From Microbacterium sp. Leaf151 (lineage in GTDB: Bacteria > Actinomycetota > Actinomycetes > Actinomycetales > Microbacteriaceae), in NCBI RefSeq assembly GCF_001424225.1, contig NZ_LMOR01000004.1, forward strand, positions 62,001 to 126,000: DNA of 64,000 bases. Reading direction: 5' to 3'. Below, one piece after another: positions 62,176-64,000 of the stretch. Numbering within the stretch: the stretch's first letter is position 1; each line of letters begins with the position of its first letter. The position numbers and the translations under genes were made by a program. The notes beneath the pieces are model-generated. The model worked only from the letters and a program-made list of their open reading frames with translations, ran no database searches and was not told the DNA's origin.

Positions 62176-62642
62176 GGGCGACGCACACGCGGGCGCTCGC
62201 GCGCGACGGCGACGGTGAGGCCGCGGGCCGACGCGGAGCGGCCGGGGTTCGTTCGGGGGCCGTCGCGGTGGAGGGTCGCGAGCGGGTCGCCGGGGGTATC
62301 TGGGGCTTCTTACCGCGGCGGTCGCCGTGGATCGTCGCGGTCAGGACGCTGGCAATACCTGGGGATTCATGCCGCGGCGGTCGTCGCGGAGGGTCGCGGC
62401 TTGGACGCCCGGGGTACCTGGGGATTCATGCCGCGGCGGTCGTACGCCAGGAAGAAGGGCGTGTTCGGAGGATCGCCTCCCCGACACCCGTCCCATCTCG
62501 CCCGATCGAAACCAGCCCTGCGCCGACAACTTTCTTCCGAGACGTCACAGTGCACGCGGCGCCCCCGGAAGCGGCACCGATATCGCCCCTCCCGCCGGAC
62601 TCACGCGTCGTCCAGGGAAGCGGCGACGTGTCGTCGCCATCG
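62176..62642. other. Gap after jetC (467 bases) with a 59-bp repeat
   Basis: No gene is supported, and in particular no jetD (MksG) start. It holds 2.6 copies of a 59-bp direct repeat (62297-62448). The remainder shows no clear promoter or terminator, although the flanking genes converge. Confidence 0.75.
62297..62448. repeat. 59-bp direct repeat downstream of jetC
   Basis: Units begin at 62297, 62356 and 62415 (the last partial). Each opens with TA(T/C)CTGGGG and contains CCGCGGCGGTCG; units 2 and 3 are identical over their first about 29 bases. The CCGCGGCGG core can pair with CGCGG later in the unit. Confidence 0.85.
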
Positions 62643-64000
62643 CTAGAACGGCGGTGGGTCCTCCGCGATCTGCGCGCCCAGCGGAGACGTCCAGCGCAGG
62701 TCGCCGGTATCGGGGTCGCGGGACGGATGCCAACGGGATTCGTGGCGAAGGCGGTGATGATGTCGACACTCTGGCGCAAGGTTGTCGTCATCAGTTCTGC
62801 CGCCGTCGATCCACGCCGTGAGATGGTCGAGATCGCAGTCTCGGGCGGAGCGTCCGCACCCGGGAAACACGCACGTCGGTGACGTGACCCCGAGCCAACG
62901 GCGCAGAGCGGTGGGCACCCGGTAAGTCGAACGGTCGAGCGCGAGCGGAACGCCGGTGAGCGGATGGGTGAGGACGCGGACCCACGAAGTCGCCTCGCCC
63001 GCGAGCCGACGAGCGGTATCGAGGTCGATCGGACCGTAGCCGTCGAGGACGGCGGGCTCCGTGCCCGCGCCCAGCAGGGTGAGCGCGGGGACGGTCACGA
63101 CGACCGCCGCGCGCCGCGTCGACGCCGGGGTCGCCGCGGTCGGTGAGAGGGGTCCCGCCGGGGCAGCGGGCGTCGAACCACGGACCGCCGAACCGCCGCT
63201 CCCCGAAGCAGTGCCCACCGAACCACTGCTCCCCGGAGCACGCGATCCCGAGCTACGGAGGGCGGAAGTTCCGTCAGCTGAAGAATCCGTCTGCGTTGCC
63301 GGCGTCGTCAACGGCGTGGGCTGCGCGGGCGGCGCGGGCGACGTGGTCACGAAGTCGGCGAACACATCGGCTCGTAGCTGTGCGAGCGTCCGGTCCTCGT
63401 CAGCGGCGACCCTCAGGTGACGGGCGGCCCGATCGATCCGTGCCATGGCGGCGGCGGCGCGATCCACGGGCAGAAGGGCCGAGAGCGTCGCCATACCGTC
63501 GAGTTCGGCGGTGAGCCACACGCCGCGGTCACGCGTCGCGCGTCGATGCCGGGCCTCGAGAGACTCTCTGTGCACTCGCTCTCGCAAGGAGCGAGCGGCG
63601 GCAACGAAGCGGGCGGGCGGGAGGTGGAGCGCACGATCCAGCGCGCCTTCGTCGAAGGCCCGCCACGATTCATGTCCCTCAGACGCAGGCGTTGCACAGG
63701 AGGGATCCGGGGTCAGCGCGCCATCGCCCGCAGGGCAGTCATCGTTGGCCGAGTCCAGCTCGGCGGAGCCGAGCCCGAGCTCATCCGGTGACTCCGGCGG
63801 TGTGGCGGTCGGTACGGCCACCGTCACGACTTCCGCGTCCGGCAGCGACGTCGCCAAGCGTGCCGACTCGATCGCGTGACGCTCGGAGATGCTCCCCTCC
63901 ACGAATGCCGCCCAGACCTCGGGGCAGCGCGTCTGCAGCGTGTCGGAGTTGGCGGCTCGCGCTCGCACGGTCTGTTCCGACACGCAGAGTCTCGTCGCCA
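62643..64000 (-). CDS. DUF222/HNH endonuclease (13E12 REP type), 5' end beyond the window
   Basis: The frame is open to the right edge (ATRLCVSEQTVRARAANSDTL), so at least 450 residues are visible and the N terminus is missing. The DUF222 helical region (RATRDRGVWLTAELDGMATLSALLPVDRAAAAMARIDRAA) is followed by a low-complexity Ser/Gly/Ala/Thr linker and a C-terminal HNH domain: SPTCVFPGCGRSARDCDLDHLTAWIDGGRTDDDNLAPECRHHHRLRH. Such genes are repeated many times in actinobacterial genomes; their role is unproven. It converges on jetC with the 59-bp repeat between. Confidence 0.9.
   Translation of the reverse strand, partial: ATRLCVSEQTVRARAANSDTLQTRCPEVWAAFVEGSISERHAIESARLATSLPDAEVVTVAVPTATPPESPDELGLGSAELDSANDDCPAGDGALTPDPSCATPASEGHESWRAFDEGALDRALHLPPARFVAAARSLRERVHRESLEARHRRATRDRGVWLTAELDGMATLSALLPVDRAAAAMARIDRAARHLRVAADEDRTLAQLRADVFADFVTTSPAPPAQPTPLTTPATQTDSSADGTSALRSSGSRAPGSSGSVGTASGSGGSAVRGSTPAAPAGPLSPTAATPASTRRAAVVVTVPALTLLGAGTEPAVLDGYGPIDLDTARRLAGEATSWVRVLTHPLTGVPLALDRSTYRVPTALRRWLGVTSPTCVFPGCGRSARDCDLDHLTAWIDGGRTDDDNLAPECRHHHRLRHESRWHPSRDPDTGDLRWTSPLGAQIAEDPPPF

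Overview
The window is a 64 kb stretch of a high-GC actinobacterial chromosome. The complete Actinobacteria-type division and cell-wall (dcw) cluster, the absence of ftsA next to ftsZ, an actinobacterial GarA/OdhI-FtsR-type block and a PknL-AroG-type block all point to Micrococcales. Protein flavour fits Microbacteriaceae, most likely Microbacterium; this is inferred from gene content and protein character, not from a database search.

Layout. 1-564 is the 5' end of dnaE, followed by a NUDIX hydrolase and a GNAT acetyltransferase. 1754-19961 (minus strand) is the dcw cluster and its downstream growth module, in transcription order mraZ, rsmH, ftsL-like, ftsI, murF, mraY, murD, ftsW, murG, murC, ftsQ, ftsZ, yggS-type, sepF, yggT-type, divIVA, lspA, rluD-type. 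Many of these genes are joined by 4-base start/stop overlaps. murE is not at its usual place between ftsI and murF. Tandem MraZ-like boxes precede mraZ and an FtsR-like palindrome precedes ftsZ.

20347-28682 holds a DUF3040 membrane protein, a polyprenyl synthase, an Rv2175c-like DNA-binding protein, a LysM peptidoglycan protein, a PASTA Ser/Thr kinase, class II DAHP synthase, a PlsC-type acyltransferase and a ROK glucokinase; part of this order matches the mycobacterial pknL locus. 28841-38243 holds an AMP-dependent acyl-CoA ligase, peptide deformylase, a large MinD-like ATPase with an acidic His/Asp/Glu repeat region, pyruvate carboxylase and a ParA-type ATPase. 38705-42835 holds two MerR regulators (one FtsR-like), a GarA/OdhI-like FHA protein, CopC and dihydrolipoyl dehydrogenase.

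42987-53241 is mixed housekeeping and accessory: CYTH protein, glutamine amidotransferase, NAD(P)HX epimerase, YihY-type protein, prepilin peptidase, DUF1905, DUF2809, Mug glycosylase, alpha/beta hydrolase, and an Lrp regulator-aminotransferase-APC permease cassette. 53418-56380 encodes an exported four-repeat protein and a subtilisin. 56656-62175 encodes JetA, JetB and JetC of a Wadjet/MksBEF SMC complex with no JetD in the window. The right edge is a DUF222/HNH (13E12-type) nuclease gene that runs off the end.

Two genome-style features recur. At least thirteen genes have a TANNNT-like -10 hexamer ending 6-8 bases before the start codon and no Shine-Dalgarno sequence, the signature of leaderless transcripts; dcw genes instead mostly have good ribosome sites. 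Several gene-poor gaps carry short tandem repeats (17, 29 and 59 bp periods). No rRNA, tRNA, CRISPR array, IS element or prophage gene was seen.
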